Of a stretch of 64,000 nt of DNA, positions 1 through 6,460 are shown in pieces (position 1 is the stretch's first letter; the number at the start of each line of letters is the position of its first letter). The stretch lies in assembly GCF_000739575.1 (NCBI RefSeq), contig NZ_BBJO01000003.1:62001-126000 (forward strand), given 5' to 3'. The stretch comes from Halobellus rufus (GTDB taxonomy: Archaea; Halobacteriota; Halobacteria; Halobacteriales; Haloferacaceae). Made by a program: the position numbers and the translations under genes. The notes under the pieces were generated by a model, which saw nothing but the letters and a program-made list of their open reading frames with translations, was not told the DNA's origin and searched no databases.

Positions 1-929
1 GTTGCCGTCCGGGTCGCCCGCCCCCACCCGAGACCGACGATCGAGGTCGTCGCGATGATGACGAACGAGGCGGGGATCCCGATCGCGGACAGTCCCACGA
101 CGATCACCGAGGAGACGATCGCGACGATGATCGCGGCCGTGAGCGGGAGTTCCGTGATGTCGTTTCCGAGCGTGTCGAGCGTTCGGCGCGCGATGGTGAA
201 CGCGCCGACGGCGACCGCGGTACAGCCGAGCAGGATCAGGAGGTCGATGTCGACGCCGACGCCGACGAGCGGCGCGATGGCGTTCGCGATGTTCGAGGTC
301 CCCGAGGAGAACGCCATCAGGCAGCCGATCGCGACGACGACGACCGCGCCGCCGAACTCCCGGCGCGTGGTGTTCGGCCCCAGTCTGGGGCGGGGGATCG
401 TTCCGGATCGGTCCAGTTCAGTCAGCGGGCCGGGCGTACTGACGATCGCGACCCAGCGGTTGATCCGCGGGTAGAGGTATCGGCCGATCATCCCGGAGGT
501 CCAGAACCCGACGATGGGGGCGACGATCCACCAGATCGCGATCTCTCCCATCACGGCCCAGTCGAGTTCGCCGCTCGCGACGCCCAGTCCGGCGATGGCG
601 CCGACGGCCGTCATCGACGTCGACGCCGGGACGCCGTAGTAGTTGCCGACGAACAGCGCGCCGCCGATGAAGAAGAGCACGACGATGCTCGATTCGATGC
701 TGAACACGCCCGGGTCGGTGACGAGTTCCGTCCCCAGCGTGTCCACGACTCGCCGACCGATAGTCCACGCGCCGACGAAAAAGAACAGGGACATCAACGC
801 CGCCGCACCCGTCTTCGAGATCGCGTCGGAGCCGACTGCCGGTCCGAACGCCGGCCCCGTCGTCGCACCGCCGATGTTGAACCCGACGAACAGCGCGACG
901 GCCAACCCCACGAGAAGAAGTAGTTCCAC
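1..929 (-). CDS. PiT-family inorganic phosphate permease (3' end outside window)
   Basis: Sodium- or proton-coupled phosphate (anion) permease in the cytoplasmic membrane. Reading starts at a GTG at 929 (VELLLLVGLAVALFVG), which puts the PiT signature G-F-N-I-G-G at residues 16-21, followed by G-P-A-F-G-P-A-V-G. The remaining 309 residues are mostly hydrophobic segments, and the last visible part reads G-L-G-W-G-R as in PiT C-terminal repeats. No ATG lies in frame nearby, so the GTG start is chosen by the position of the signature. The stop codon lies beyond position 1. A second, complete PiT gene is at 61248-62450. Confidence 0.85.
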   Translation of the reverse strand, partial: MELLLLVGLAVALFVGFNIGGATTGPAFGPAVGSDAISKTGAAALMSLFFFVGAWTIGRRVVDTLGTELVTDPGVFSIESSIVVLFFIGGALFVGNYYGVPASTSMTAVGAIAGLGVASGELDWAVMGEIAIWWIVAPIVGFWTSGMIGRYLYPRINRWVAIVSTPGPLTELDRSGTIPRPRLGPNTTRREFGGAVVVVAIGCLMAFSSGTSNIANAIAPLVGVGVDIDLLILLGCTAVAVGAFTIARRTLDTLGNDITELPLTAAIIVAIVSSVIVVGLSAIGIPASFVIIATTSIVGLGWGRATRTA

Positions 930-1016
930 GATACCGGGTGGACGAGCCCCAGTCGGTTAAGCGGTCGGAACCTCGAACGGACCCGACTCCTCGGACGTGG
1001 CGGGATCGATAGAGCG

Positions 1017-1047
1017 GTTGTAACTGAGTACGCACCTGACCGCACGC
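1017..1047 (+). repeat. Dispersed 31-bp repeat, copy A
   Basis: The core AACTGAGTACGCACC followed by T-G-A-C-C-G-C-A-C-G-C recurs in inverted orientation at 3608-3639, with two or three differences and a one-base gap near one end. It lies between the PiT start and the coiled-coil gene. What it does is unknown. Confidence 0.5.
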
Positions 1048-1181
1048 TCGTCCGATCGCGTAAGTGAGGACAGACAACTGCTACGATACAGCGGTCTCCG
1101 ACAGTGTATTGCCTCTCGGTCCCCGATTACGGGTGTGAACACACAGAACGGACGAGCGAACGCGGTCGAGGGCCGGAGCCG

Positions 1182-1745
1182 ATGAAGCCGGCCCGCATCG
1201 ATTTCGTCACCGATCTCGCCTACGGCGTAACGATCTTCGTCGCGATCGGGATCATCCTCCTCATCGGAACGGGGATCGGAATCGCGTTCGGACTGGGTGT
1301 GCTGCTCTCCTACGTGATCCACATCGGGTGGAAGATGTCCCGGTTCGATCCCGATTGGATGACCCGGGAGGTGGCAGACCGACTCGAAGACACCGTCAGC
1401 GAAGAAGTCGAGAAGACTGTCGGCGATACGGTGAGCAAGGAAGTCGAGAAGACCGTTGGCGATACGGTGAGCAAGGAGGTAGAGAAGACTGTCGGGGATA
1501 CAGTGAGCAAAGAAGTCGAGAAGACCGTCGAAGAAGTGGAAAAAACCGTCGAAGACACGGTGAGTAAGAAGGTCGAGAAGACCGTCGAGGAGACAGTGAG
1601 TAAAGAGGTCGACGAAGTCGCCGAAAAGGTCGGCGAGACGGTCACCGAGGAAGTGACCGAGAAAGTCGAACAGACGGTCAGTGAGGAAATCGAGGGGGCG
1701 ATAGACGAGGACGGGAAGAACGCGGAGCCGACTGAGGAGTCCTGA
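1182..1745 (+). CDS. Membrane-anchored valine-repeat coiled-coil protein
   Basis: No known family is recognised. The 187-residue product has a hydrophobic stretch at residues 12-49 (one or two membrane segments, glycine-rich in the middle). A charged helix fills residues 62-172, and a short acidic tail ends the protein. The helix carries 12-residue units such as VSKEVEKTVGDT. Valine recurs exactly every fourth residue from 72 to 116, with single 3-residue steps at 116-119 and 143-146. The first ATG of the ORF (1104) would add 26 residues of non-hydrophobic, low-quality sequence, so ATG 1182 just before the membrane segment is preferred. The helix should lie on one face of the membrane and may oligomerise. 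Function is unknown. Confidence 0.7.
   Translation: MKPARIDFVTDLAYGVTIFVAIGIILLIGTGIGIAFGLGVLLSYVIHIGWKMSRFDPDWMTREVADRLEDTVSEEVEKTVGDTVSKEVEKTVGDTVSKEVEKTVGDTVSKEVEKTVEEVEKTVEDTVSKKVEKTVEETVSKEVDEVAEKVGETVTEEVTEKVEQTVSEEIEGAIDEDGKNAEPTEES
1395..1595 (+). repeat. Tandem 36-bp coding repeats
   Basis: Three to four near-identical 36-bp units, each encoding VSxEVEKTVGDT, followed by more degenerate units. They lie wholly inside the coiled-coil gene and keep frame. They are protein repeats, not a CRISPR array, because no unique spacers separate the units. Confidence 0.75.
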
Positions 1746-1847
1746 CCTCGAACTCGCCCGAGCCTGTCGTGGACCGGCGGCAGAGTGGACTCCGTTCCCT
1801 AATATAACTAAAGAGAATATTTGAAGTCCAGATAGTAACCAGAAATC

Positions 1848-1854
1848 ATATTAA
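1848..1854 (+). promoter_or_regulatory. TATA box for MetE-like gene
   Basis: ATATTAA lies 28-34 bases before the ATG at 1882, inside a locally AT-rich stretch (about 1798-1855) in otherwise GC-rich DNA. This spacing predicts a leaderless transcript. Confidence 0.5.
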
Positions 1855-1881
1855 TGGCGGCGTGGATGCTACGAGTACCGA

Positions 1882-3027
1882 ATGACTCGCGATCACATCT
1901 CCACGACACACATCGGAAGCCTCCCGCGGACGCCGGAACTGCTCGACCTTCTGACGCGCAAGCAGGACGGCGACGACGTCGACGAGGACGAGTGGCACGA
2001 CGCCGTCGTCGACGCCACGGAGACGGTCATCCAGCGGCAGGCCGACATCGGCCTCGACATCATCAACAACGGCGAGCAGCCACGGGTCTCGTTCAACTGG
2101 TACGTCGCGAACCGCCTCTCCGGCATCGGCGACACGCGCGACGCCCCGCTCTGGGACGACCTCGCCGACTTCCCCGAGTACGCCGAGGACGCCTTCCACG
2201 CCGAGGGGATCGACCTCACGAAGCAGCCCTCGGTCACCGGCCCCGTCGAGTACATCGGCGAGGACGCCGCCCGAGAGGAGATCGACACGTTCTTCGAGTT
2301 GCTGGAGGCCAGCGGCCTCGACTTCGAGGGCACGTTCATCACCGCCGCCTCCCCCGGCATCGCCGCCGCGACGCTCGTCAACGACTACTACGACTCCCAC
2401 GAGGAGTTCCTCTCGGTCGTCGGCGAGGCGCTGAAGGAGGAGTACGAACTCATCGCGGAGACGGGTGCGACGCTCCAGCTCGACGCCCCCGACCTGCTGA
2501 CGACCGGCCACCGCGGATTCGGCGACCGCCCGATCGAGAAGCTCAAGCCGGTCGTCCAGATGCACGTCGACGCGCTCAACGAGGCGACCAAGGACATCCC
2601 CGACGAGCAGATCCGCGTGCACACCTGCTGGGGGAGCTACGAGGGGCCGCACCACCGCGACAAGCCGCTCGAAGAGATCATCCCGATCCTCTACGACCTC
2701 GACATAGGCGGGCTCTCCATCGAGGAGGCGAACCCGCGGCACCAACACGAGTACCGCGTCTTCCGCGAGCACCCGCTGCCGGAGGACTGGACGCTCATCC
2801 CGGGCGTCGTCGACGTGAAGACGAACGTCGTCGAACACCCCGAGGTCGTCGCCGACCGCCTCGAACGCGTCGCCGACGCCGTCGGCGACCCCGGCCGGAT
2901 CGTCGCCGCGCCCGACTGCGGCTTCGACACGCAGGCCGGCCTCGCGATGGTCCACCCCGAGATCGCCTGGAAGAAGCTCGAAGCGCTCGTCGACGGCGCG
3001 GAAGTCGCCACCGAGCGACTGTTCTAA
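1882..3027 (+). CDS. Cobalamin-independent methionine synthase (MetE) C-terminal-domain family protein
   Basis: 381 residues, the size of the catalytic MetE half only. Zinc-ligand positions of the family are present: H247 and C249 in V-H-T-C-W-G, a glutamate at 281/282 in L-S-I-E-E, and C346 in A-P-D-C-G-F. The N-terminal THIGSLPR and INNGEQPR motifs are also family-typical. It probably transfers a methyl or related group to a thiol such as homocysteine. The methyl donor in archaea is not settled. Some family members are instead epoxyalkane:coenzyme M transferases, so exact substrate is uncertain. No second MetE-like gene adjoins it, although haloarchaea often carry such genes in pairs. Confidence 0.8.
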   Translation: MTRDHISTTHIGSLPRTPELLDLLTRKQDGDDVDEDEWHDAVVDATETVIQRQADIGLDIINNGEQPRVSFNWYVANRLSGIGDTRDAPLWDDLADFPEYAEDAFHAEGIDLTKQPSVTGPVEYIGEDAAREEIDTFFELLEASGLDFEGTFITAASPGIAAATLVNDYYDSHEEFLSVVGEALKEEYELIAETGATLQLDAPDLLTTGHRGFGDRPIEKLKPVVQMHVDALNEATKDIPDEQIRVHTCWGSYEGPHHRDKPLEEIIPILYDLDIGGLSIEEANPRHQHEYRVFREHPLPEDWTLIPGVVDVKTNVVEHPEVVADRLERVADAVGDPGRIVAAPDCGFDTQAGLAMVHPEIAWKKLEALVDGAEVATERLF

Positions 3028-3136
3028 CCGGCCACAGCGCTGGTCCGTCCGAGCGTTCGAGAAACGTTCCGCTGCTGTTGCCGCATCGCGCTGACGGGGA
3101 TCGACGACGGTCGCCGTAGGCAGTAGCGAACCCGGA

Positions 3137-3499
3137 CTACGCGTTCTCTCCCGTCCACGATTTCGGCAGCGGCGTGACGCTGAACACGTACTCGTCGTAG
3201 ACGCCGTCGAGATTCGCCGGGCTCTCTTCTCGGGTGTGCGCCCGACAGAGGGCGGCCCTCGCCTCGACGGCACCCTGTCCGGTCTCCTCTTGATACCGTT
3301 CGAGCACGAGGAACTCCGCGGGTTCCTCGCAGTTCCGACGGTGGCACGTGAGCGGGAAGTCCGGCGGCTCACCGTCCTCCCCGAGGATAGCCGGTTCCGC
3401 TTCGTCGGCCCGGGCCAGCGCCTCGGTGATCTCTCGCCGCCGTTGTCGGCGATCCTCGTCGGCGGCTTGCTTCTCTCGTCCCTCTTTCGTGTCGGCCAT
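3137..3499 (-). CDS. Small haloarchaeal protein with possible zinc site
   Basis: 120-residue protein starting at ATG 3499 (MADTKEGREK). Residues 10-35 are a charged helix rich in R and E. After residue 48 come C52, C57, C85 and H88 (C-x4-C ... C-x2-H), which could bind one zinc. The family is not recognised. An upstream in-frame ATG at 3637 would add 46 residues that run into the end of the next gene, so the shorter form is preferred. It is convergent with the MetE-like gene, 109 bases apart. Confidence 0.6.
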   Translation of the reverse strand: MADTKEGREKQAADEDRRQRRREITEALARADEAEPAILGEDGEPPDFPLTCHRRNCEEPAEFLVLERYQEETGQGAVEARAALCRAHTREESPANLDGVYDEYVFSVTPLPKSWTGENA

Positions 3500-3607
3500 A
3501 CCTGTCAGTTGGGCGTCACGGTGATAAAGGCGGACGATGGGCTGAGAAATTGGACATACAGAGCAGCGGTGCTGATTTTCGAACCCCCGCCGAACTGCCG
3601 CGCGTTG

Positions 3608-3639
3608 GCGTGCGGTCGGGTGCGTACTCAGTTGCAAAC
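3608..3639 (-). repeat. Dispersed 31-bp repeat, copy B
   Basis: Reads, on the minus strand, almost the same sequence as 1017-1047, with an identical core AACTGAGTACGCACC. It contains the TGA stop codon of the gene at 3628-4263. Together the two copies form a long-distance inverted pair enclosing the coiled-coil, MetE-like and small zinc-site genes. Confidence 0.5.
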
Positions 3640-4263
3640 GGGACTATCGTCCAGCCGTTCGAGGTCACCGCGGCGCTCCCGTTGCATAACGCCGCCGGCG
3701 AACATTCGGAGTTTGGAGACGAGTTCGGATTCGGTTTCGTACGTGTCGACGCGCAGATCCCAGCGGACTCGGGCCGAGCGGATCATCGCGCTCGTGACGT
3801 CGTCTTCGTGGAGGAAAATCAGCCGATCGCTGTGCGTCTCCGAGAGGGCTTCTAAGATGCTACCCGCTTCTTCGCCGACACCGAAGTTGTGGCCGAGAAA
3901 CGGCAGCACGAACGCAGTGGCGTTACTGCATCGCGTATACTCGATGCTCTGGGTCGCCGCGTCGATATCGTCGGTGTCCACGTCGACGTCGAGCGCGAGA
4001 AACGCGTTCACCCCGGGATCGACGCGGAGTTCGCCTTGGACCCGTCGCAAGAGCGCCTGTGCGTCGTCGATCTCCTCGGTGTTCTGAAAGAGCCGACGGA
4101 GTGGGCCGGGGAGATCGTCGACGTCGATGTCACGGCGTTCCTCCTCGCTGAGGACGTAGTTGAGATTGAACGACTTGTACGGCCCCATCAGATAGAACAG
4201 GAACCGGTCGTACGTCACGTCGCCCAATCGATCAGCGATCAGGTCGCGCGTGATCGCGGTCAT
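3628..4263 (-). CDS. Haloarchaeal conserved protein, possibly nucleoside-deoxyribosyltransferase/TIR-like fold
   Basis: 211 residues. I place it in a haloarchaea-specific conserved family (DUF7509-like, from memory). Two patches look like a Rossmann-type nucleotide or nucleoside pocket: F-Y-L-M-G-P-Y-K-S-F-N-L at 23-34 and A-F-V-L-P-F-L-G-H-N-F-G-V-G-E-E-A-G at 117-134. They resemble the first strand/loop and the conserved G-x-x-E-x-G helix of nucleoside 2-deoxyribosyltransferase or TIR-like proteins. That link is inference from pattern only. It is divergent from a winged-helix gene at 4362, with 98 AT-rich bases between them holding promoters for both, so the pair is likely a functional unit. 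Confidence 0.6.
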   Translation of the reverse strand: MTAITRDLIADRLGDVTYDRFLFYLMGPYKSFNLNYVLSEEERRDIDVDDLPGPLRRLFQNTEEIDDAQALLRRVQGELRVDPGVNAFLALDVDVDTDDIDAATQSIEYTRCSNATAFVLPFLGHNFGVGEEAGSILEALSETHSDRLIFLHEDDVTSAMIRSARVRWDLRVDTYETESELVSKLRMFAGGVMQRERRGDLERLDDSPVCN

Positions 4264-4361
4264 ACTCCGCTATACTCGGCAATAATATAAAAAAGACCGT
4301 GTTTTCAGCGATCTTCGGCTTGAGAACTGATAAGAGTCCGAAGTCCGTACGGTGAGACACG
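4264..4361. promoter_or_regulatory. Divergent promoter region
   Basis: AT-rich stretch between two divergent starts. TATATTATT on the minus strand (about 4281-4289) can serve the 211-residue gene. The plus-strand TGATAAGAG region can serve the winged-helix gene. No clear palindrome was found. Confidence 0.35.
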
Positions 4362-4775
4362 ATGGCGACGAACCACTCGCGGGCACTCGGAGATGGATTG
4401 CCCGAGGATCCGTCGGATCTGCTGCCGGAGGAGAGCGTACTCTCCCTGGAGGAGTACCTCGCGATGCACGCCGCAGTCGGGCACCGGACGCGCTATGAGA
4501 TTCTCTATCGGCTCGTTCACGGCGGGGATATGAGCCCGAAAGAGCTCGAAGACGCGATCGGGGTCGACGACAGCACGCTGCACTATCACCTGAACAAACT
4601 CGTCGACGTCGGGCTCGTCGAGAAACGGCAGCGGACCGAGCGGGGACAAGACGGCCTCTATACGTACTACCGGGCGACCGTGTTCGGGGAGGTGACGCTG
4701 ACCGACGGCGTCGACGAACTGATCCGCGGCGAGCAGGCGTTCACGTCGATGTACGACAGTTCCGCCGAGGACTGA
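4362..4775 (+). CDS. Winged-helix transcriptional regulator (ArsR-like)
   Basis: 137 residues. After an acidic N-terminus, residues 28-100 form a typical archaeal winged helix: A-V-G-H-R-T-R-Y-E-I-L-Y-R-L, then S-P-K-E-L-E-D-A-I-G-V-D-D-S-T-L-H-Y-H-L-N-K-L as the recognition helix, and a beta wing ending L-Y-T-Y-Y-R-A-T. It lacks a cysteine metal site, so it is probably not a metal sensor. Divergent from the 211-residue conserved gene, which it may control. Confidence 0.8.
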   Translation: MATNHSRALGDGLPEDPSDLLPEESVLSLEEYLAMHAAVGHRTRYEILYRLVHGGDMSPKELEDAIGVDDSTLHYHLNKLVDVGLVEKRQRTERGQDGLYTYYRATVFGEVTLTDGVDELIRGEQAFTSMYDSSAED

Positions 4776-4791
4776 CGCTCGCCTCGCGTCC

Positions 4792-4936
4792 TCACCGCTC
4801 GGAGTCCGTCTCGGATTCTTGGGAGGGCCCGTCGCTCGGAGAAGTAGCACAGGATCGCGATGAAGCCGATCGTTGCGACGACGACGAGCCAGTACTGCTC
4901 GGCTGCGGTCCCATCCTGTGGATCCGTATACCGACG
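4792..4936 (-). pseudogene. Fragment of a small membrane-protein gene, truncated and frameshifted
   Basis: On the minus strand one frame reads R-R-Y-T-D-P-Q-D-G-T-A-A-E-Q-Y-W then a membrane segment (L-V-V-V-A-T-I-G-F-I-A-I-L-C-Y-F). The neighbouring frame supplies an acidic haloarchaeal-style tail DGPSQESETDSER and stop at 4792. Adding one base near 4830 would join them. No start codon exists: the reading frame runs straight into the tRNA-Val 3'-end repeat at 4940. It may be a gene remnant at a recombination junction, or a small gene damaged by sequence error. No family recognised. Confidence 0.35.
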
Positions 4937-4939
4937 TAG

Positions 4940-4963
4940 TGGGTCGGGGCGGATTCGAACCGC
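4940..4963 (-). repeat. tRNA-Val 3'-end copy 1 (att-like)
   Basis: 24 bases identical to the last 24 of the tRNA-Val gene (T-arm 3' part, acceptor strand and discriminator base), ending GGATTCGAACCGC on the plus strand. The rest of a tRNA is absent. Such copies are what integrative elements leave at attachment sites. Confidence 0.75.
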
Positions 4964-5049
4964 GCGAGACTCACTTGCGTTCGTCTCGCTGGGCCCGAAC
5001 CGCCCGCTCGAAAATCGAAATCCTGCTCGCTGTCGCTCGCAGATTTCTA

Positions 5050-5073
5050 TGGGTCGGGGCGGATTCGAACCGC
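5050..5073 (-). repeat. tRNA-Val 3'-end copy 2 (att-like)
   Basis: Same 24 bases as copy 1 and the tRNA-Val end, 110 bp from copy 1 and 136 bp from the intact tRNA, all in one orientation. Sequence to the right diverges at once from the tRNA, so it is not a second tRNA gene. Confidence 0.75.
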
Positions 5074-5185
5074 GGTCGGACGTGCTCGCTCCGCTGCGCG
5101 CGACCTCCCTGGTTCGAATCCGTCAGGAACGCCAGTTCTGCCGCGCGGCTCGTCACTCCGTTCCTCGCGATGTGCCGCAGAAACA

Positions 5186-5260
5186 TGGGTCGGGGCGGAT
5201 TCGAACCGCCGGCCTGCTCCGTGTGAAGGAGCCGTCATAACCGGACTAGACCACCGACCC
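5186..5260 (-). tRNA. tRNA-Val (anticodon CAC)
   Basis: Minus-strand cloverleaf: acceptor GGGTCGG/CCGACCC, D-arm with GTCTAGTCCGGTTATGAC, anticodon stem GCTCC/GGAGC around loop TTCACAC (anticodon CAC), T-arm GGCGG-TTCGAAT-CCGCC, discriminator A. No CCA is encoded. It reads GUG codons. The 3' end is duplicated twice downstream, marking it as an integration target. Confidence 0.95.
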
Positions 5261-5287
5261 GCGCATCCGATTTTCCGCGTGGCCGGA

Positions 5288-5293
5288 CTTAAG
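5288..5293 (-). promoter_or_regulatory. TATA-like box for tRNA-Val
   Basis: CTTAAG lies 28-33 bases upstream of the tRNA 5' end, the usual spacing for a haloarchaeal tRNA promoter. Confidence 0.4.
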
Positions 5294-5357
5294 CGTTCTT
5301 CTTCGGGGCGTGAGCGAAGCCAGCGACGACCGACTGCGTCGGCGACCGAGAGGACGC

Positions 5358-5891
5358 TCAGTACGACGGCGACTCCTCGGGGACGCCGTCGCGGGCGTTG
5401 ACGAGTCGCCCGAGCACGAACAGCGCGTCCGAGAGTCGGTTGAGATACCGGATCGCCTCCGCGTTCGCGGGCTCGTCCGCGGCGAAGTCGACCGCGCGCC
5501 GCTCCGCTCGCCGGACGACCGCGCGGGCGTGATGCAGCGTCGCGCCGGCCTCGCTGCCGCCGGGCAGAATAAAGGAGGTCAGCGGGTCGAGTTCCTCCTC
5601 GGCCTCGTCGATGGCGTCCTCCAGTTCTTCGACGTGCGCGGCGGTGACGACGGGGTCGCCCTCGTCGGGATCTGGGTTCGCGAAGTCCGCTTGGACGATG
5701 TGGAGGTGGTTCTGAATCCGTCCGAGCGTCTCGTCGACGTCGTCGTGGCCCGTCGGTCGGGCTGTGCCGACGAGCGCGTTCGCCTCGTCGACGGAGCCGT
5801 ACGCCTCGATCCGCGGGCTCGTCTTCGAGACGCGCGACATGTCGCGCAGGTCGGTCATCCCCTCGTCGCCGCGGCCGGTGTAGATCTTCAT
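5358..5891 (-). CDS. ATP:cob(I)alamin adenosyltransferase, PduO type
   Basis: 177-residue cytosolic enzyme that transfers the adenosyl group of ATP to reduced corrinoid, forming adenosylcobalamin. Family motifs: TGRGDEG at 5-11, E-A-Y-G-S-V-D-E-A-N at 29-38, the ATP-binding helix G-S-E-A-G-A-T-L-H-H-A-R-A-V-V-R-R-A-E-R, and the C-terminal R-Y-L-N-R-L-S-D-A-L-F. Length matches the family. Its start overlaps the stop of the upstream glutaredoxin gene by four bases (ATGA), so the two are co-transcribed. Confidence 0.93.
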   Translation of the reverse strand: MKIYTGRGDEGMTDLRDMSRVSKTSPRIEAYGSVDEANALVGTARPTGHDDVDETLGRIQNHLHIVQADFANPDPDEGDPVVTAAHVEELEDAIDEAEEELDPLTSFILPGGSEAGATLHHARAVVRRAERRAVDFAADEPANAEAIRYLNRLSDALFVLGRLVNARDGVPEESPSY

Positions 5892-6133
5892 CGCTCGGCG
5901 AGAGTGCGTTCGACGTACGTCAGGATGTTCTCGCTCTCGTTCATCGTCACGCCGCGCTCGTCGTCGACGAGAACGGGGACGGCGCGCTGGCCGCTGACGC
6001 GCTTGACCTCGTCGCGCTCGGAGTGCAGCCCGTCGACCCAGACGGTCTCGTAGTCGACGCCGTCCTCCTGTAGCGCGTCGTGGACCGCCTCGCAGTACGG
6101 ACAGCCGTCGAGCGCGTACAACGTGATGCTCAT
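5888..6133 (-). CDS. Glutaredoxin-like thiol protein
   Basis: 81 residues, starting MSITLYALDGCPYC with the redox motif CPYC at 11-14. The cis-proline (A-V-P-V) and a G-V-T-M-N-E-S-E glutathione/thiol-binding loop follow, as in glutaredoxins. The ATG at 6133 is chosen because the fold begins there, while longer in-frame starts add 65 arginine-rich residues. Haloarchaea use gamma-glutamylcysteine instead of glutathione, so the partner thiol is probably that. A second such protein is at 59300-59569. Confidence 0.88.
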   Translation of the reverse strand: MSITLYALDGCPYCEAVHDALQEDGVDYETVWVDGLHSERDEVKRVSGQRAVPVLVDDERGVTMNESENILTYVERTLAER

Positions 6134-6238
6134 ACCTGCCCGTGCGGACGCCGCAGCAAAGAGGTTTGCCCGTTCGCGGACTCGAAGGGGGACCGATCGC
6201 CCCCGTGACTGAAGTGAACGCGCGGCGTACACTCTCGT

Positions 6239-6424
6239 ATGAGCGTCACGGGGCTCTGTCAGATCTGCGAGCGCCGGGAGGCCGAGTACGCCTGTCACCG
6301 CTGCGGCGCGGCCGTCTGCTCGATTCACTTCGAGACCGAACAGGGCGTCTGCGTAAACTGCGCGTCCGCCGAGGGTACCGAGGACGTCGCGGGCGGCGCT
6401 GGCGACGTTCCCGAGTTCCGGTAG
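6239..6424 (+). CDS. Small zinc-finger protein
   Basis: 61 residues with eight potential zinc ligands in a B-box/HIT-like order: C7, C10, C19, C22, C27, H30, C38 and C41. Such tiny zinc proteins are common in haloarchaea and often act in regulation, but this one has no assigned role. It is divergent from glutaredoxin (105 bases) and convergent with pyrF (36 bases). Confidence 0.75.
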   Translation: MSVTGLCQICERREAEYACHRCGAAVCSIHFETEQGVCVNCASAEGTEDVAGGAGDVPEFR

Positions 6425-6460
6425 CGCCGACGCAGCGCGGAGCGTCGGCCGCGAGGAGGG

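Larger units (their letters stand above)
4776..5185. other. Intergenic region with tRNA-end repeats and a gene fragment
   Basis: 410 bases without an intact gene. It holds the membrane-protein fragment (4792-4936) and two extra copies of the tRNA-Val 3' end (4940-4963, 5050-5073). Small GC-rich inverted repeats are also present, such as GCGAGAC/GTCTCGC just after the first copy. A further T-arm-like patch (GGTTCGAATCC) lies between the second copy and the tRNA. Confidence 0.7.

Noticed and set aside
1395-1595. Possible CRISPR-like tandem repeat
   Set aside because: Units of 36 bp follow each other without spacers, keep the reading frame and encode a regular protein repeat.
1846-3372. 508-codon minus-strand frame opposite the MetE-like gene
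   Set aside because: Composition is arginine/valine-rich antisense of a clearly conserved gene, with no recognisable motif.
4940-5073. Two additional tRNA-Val genes
   Set aside because: Only the T-arm and acceptor 3' part are present; D-arm, anticodon arm and 5' acceptor strand are missing.
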